Below, piece after piece: positions 43,228 to 44,924 of a stretch of DNA of 44,924 nucleotides (its first letter is position 1; every line of letters begins with the position of its first letter). Under the pieces are notes generated by a model, which saw only the letters and a list, made by a program, of their open reading frames with translations, searched no databases and was not told the origin of the DNA. A program made the translations under genes and the position numbers. This stretch comes from Saprospiraceae bacterium (lineage in GTDB: Bacteria; Bacteroidota; Bacteroidia; Chitinophagales; Saprospiraceae): contig JAHDGD010000015.1 of NCBI GenBank assembly GCA_020627825.1, forward strand, positions 1 to 44,924. Reading direction: 5' to 3'.

Positions 43228-44924
43228 TTGAACTTTACTAGAATTTTTGACCTTATTTATTTTCAAAGGGAACGGTTCAGTTCTTCACATGCATTCAATC
43301 AGAAAATTTTAGGCCGATGGGAAAATCGATCGACTCAACAATTCATTCATCAAGCAGAGCAGCTCGCATATGGTCTTATATCACTTGACTTACAAAAAGG
43401 TGATCGAATAGGCATTTTTACTTCCTATGGTTCTACGGATTGGTTTGTAATAGATATCGCTTCCTTGATGATAGGGTTAACAACGATTCCCATCAACACG
43501 AATTATACAAAAGAAGAATTGAGGTATCTTATCGATGAAGCAGATTTGAAGTATTGTTTTGTAAATGAAGATCTGATTGCCGATAAATTAAATGATGTGG
43601 GGTTTGACAATGATCGATTGATAAGTTTCGGAAATAGTATTCGTCATTTATCCTGGAATGATATTATCGATAAAGGTAAGAACATACATCTTGATGAGTT
43701 AAAGATCAGAAAAGATGCTGTTCTAGCGCAAGACTTGGCTACAATAATATACACCTCTGGTTCTACAGGTTTACCTAAAGGGGTAATGCTTTCTCATCAT
43801 AATATTATTTCCAATATTAAATCAATAATTCCTTTATTACCCGTCAATTTTAAGCATAAAGTAGCAAGCTTTTTACCATTAAGTCATGTTTTTGAACGTA
43901 TGGTCATCTATACCTATGTTGCAGTAGGAGCAAAAATTCATTTTATTCAAAATCCTCAAGATTTAGTAAAACATCTACGCGATATAAAACCAGAGTATAT
44001 TACATCTGTTCCTAGAGTTTTAGAAAAAATTCACAATGAAATTAATCTTCGTTTAAAAAAGAAAAATAAATTGGTCAAGGGAATGGTAAAATACGCCATG
44101 AATCTTGGTGAAAAAGAGGCCAGAGGCACCTTTCAAAAATTACGAAATTCTATTTCATTTTATTTCATTGATTTATTCATATATAGAAGATGGCGTAATA
44201 TTTTGGGCGGCAAATTACAAGGGATCATAGTAGGTGCTGCTTCTATGCCAAAGCATATTGCGAGATTATATTATACAGCAGGAATTCCTGTTATTGAAGG
44301 ATATGGACTAACGGAAACTAGTCCTGTTGTTAGTTGTAATCGATTCGATCCTGGCGGGACAAAATATGGTTCTGTAGGTATACCGATTCCAGGAGTCCAG
44401 GTGAAAATCGATAAAGAAGAAGGAGAAGAAATCGGTGAAATCCTTGTTAAAGGACCCAATGTTATGTTGGGGTATTATAAAAAACCTGAATTAACTCGTA
44501 AAAGAATTGACGAACAAGGATTTTTTCATACAGGAGATATTGGTTATTTTAAAAATCGGTTTCTCTATGTGTCCGATCGAAAAAAGGACATCATCAAAAC
44601 ATCTGCGGGACGTTATATTTTTCCTCAGAAGGTCGAAGCTAAGTTAAGAACTCATTTTGCAATAGATCAAGCCATGGTTATAGGGTTTCAAAAACCTTTT
44701 TTGACAGCTCTTATTATCCCGGATTTTAGTCAGCTAAAGAAGTGGTGTTTGGATCAAAGAATTCATTGGACTGCTGGATTATATATGATCGAGAATGATC
44801 GTGTAAAGAAATTTTATCAACAAGCAATCGATGAACTTAATCAAGACCTTAAAAACCACGAAAAGATTCGAGCTTATACATTACTAGCTGAAGAATGGTC
44901 TGTTGAATCTGAAGAATATACACC
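43228..44924 (+). CDS. Long-chain acyl-CoA synthetase (AMP-forming), partial at the right edge
   Basis: The frame is open from a TGA at 43186 to the window edge, so the end is missing. The product activates fatty acids to acyl-CoA. The likely start is the TTG at 43228 (MNFTRIFDLIYFQRERFSSS), which matches the family N-terminus; no ATG lies near. Visible motifs are the AMP/phosphate loop YTSGSTGLPKG at 175-185, EGYGLTETSP at 357-366, HTGD at 434-437, and DRKKDIIKTSAGRYIFP, the hinge and CoA-binding linker. At least 565 residues are present. It resembles FadD15-type ligases. The upstream gap 43097-43227 shows no second gene. Confidence 0.93.
   Translation, partial: MNFTRIFDLIYFQRERFSSSHAFNQKILGRWENRSTQQFIHQAEQLAYGLISLDLQKGDRIGIFTSYGSTDWFVIDIASLMIGLTTIPINTNYTKEELRYLIDEADLKYCFVNEDLIADKLNDVGFDNDRLISFGNSIRHLSWNDIIDKGKNIHLDELKIRKDAVLAQDLATIIYTSGSTGLPKGVMLSHHNIISNIKSIIPLLPVNFKHKVASFLPLSHVFERMVIYTYVAVGAKIHFIQNPQDLVKHLRDIKPEYITSVPRVLEKIHNEINLRLKKKNKLVKGMVKYAMNLGEKEARGTFQKLRNSISFYFIDLFIYRRWRNILGGKLQGIIVGAASMPKHIARLYYTAGIPVIEGYGLTETSPVVSCNRFDPGGTKYGSVGIPIPGVQVKIDKEEGEEIGEILVKGPNVMLGYYKKPELTRKRIDEQGFFHTGDIGYFKNRFLYVSDRKKDIIKTSAGRYIFPQKVEAKLRTHFAIDQAMVIGFQKPFLTALIIPDFSQLKKWCLDQRIHWTAGLYMIENDRVKKFYQQAIDELNQDLKNHEKIRAYTLLAEEWSVESEEYT

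Noticed and set aside
44271-44459. Minus-strand open frame opposite the acyl-CoA synthetase
   Set aside because: Overlaps conserved synthetase motifs on the other strand.

Overview
The window is an AT-rich chromosomal segment of a member of the Bacteroidota. The evidence is: two proteins with type IX secretion (T9SS) C-terminal sorting domains, a Bacteroidota-type promoter of the form TTTG-N19-TAnnTTTG in front of rpsL, zinc-free S14 and L36, several lipoproteins with loose lipoboxes, and start codons that mostly lack a Shine-Dalgarno sequence. The exact family cannot be fixed by eye; a marine Saprospiria-, Cytophagia- or Flavobacteriia-like lineage is plausible. No rRNA, tRNA, CRISPR array, prophage or intact insertion sequence was seen.

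Layout, left to right. (1) 1-8.1 kb, mostly minus strand: a secreted M4 metallopeptidase with a beta-propeller-like insert and T9SS tail, a small lipoprotein, pyrD-nadC (pyrimidine and NAD synthesis), a plus-strand comF phosphoribosyltransferase, and an ECF sigma / membrane anti-sigma-like / Spy-like periplasmic sensor operon. (2) 8.3-9.1 kb: a secreted CXXCH-containing T9SS cargo protein. (3) 9.1-15.6 kb, minus strand: a complete, tightly overlapping trpEGDCFBA operon, preceded by a clear transcription attenuator: an 18-residue leader peptide with three consecutive Trp codons, a competing hairpin, an antiterminator pairing and a terminator with a U-run. (4) 15.7-21.2 kb: two secreted thioredoxin-fold proteins, an amidohydrolase lipoprotein, a polyprenyl diphosphate synthase translationally coupled to a probable papain-fold protein of unknown function, and an SSAT-like acetyltransferase. 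(5) 21.7-40.0 kb, plus strand: the long str-S10-spc-alpha ribosomal superoperon (rpsL, rpsG, fusA, rpsJ through rplQ, with secY, map, infA and rpoA), including rpmD (59 aa) and rpmJ (38 aa), and closing with a strong terminator. (6) 40.0-41.5 kb: a gene-free, repeat-rich stretch with two copies of a roughly 240-bp MITE-like element, a second degenerate direct repeat and orphan terminator-like hairpins. (7) 41.5 kb to the end: an unusual S8 (subtilisin-like) lipoprotein with a CXXCH motif, and a long-chain acyl-CoA synthetase that runs off the window.

The most interesting non-coding signals are the trp attenuator, a dispersed perfect palindrome (core GGGCTCGAGCCC) that also sits inside coding sequences, a second dispersed inverted repeat (core CCCGAACTCAG), the MITE-like pair, and a 12-bp inverted repeat that brackets the -7 box of the rpsJ promoter. 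Apart from these the window is conserved housekeeping sequence.
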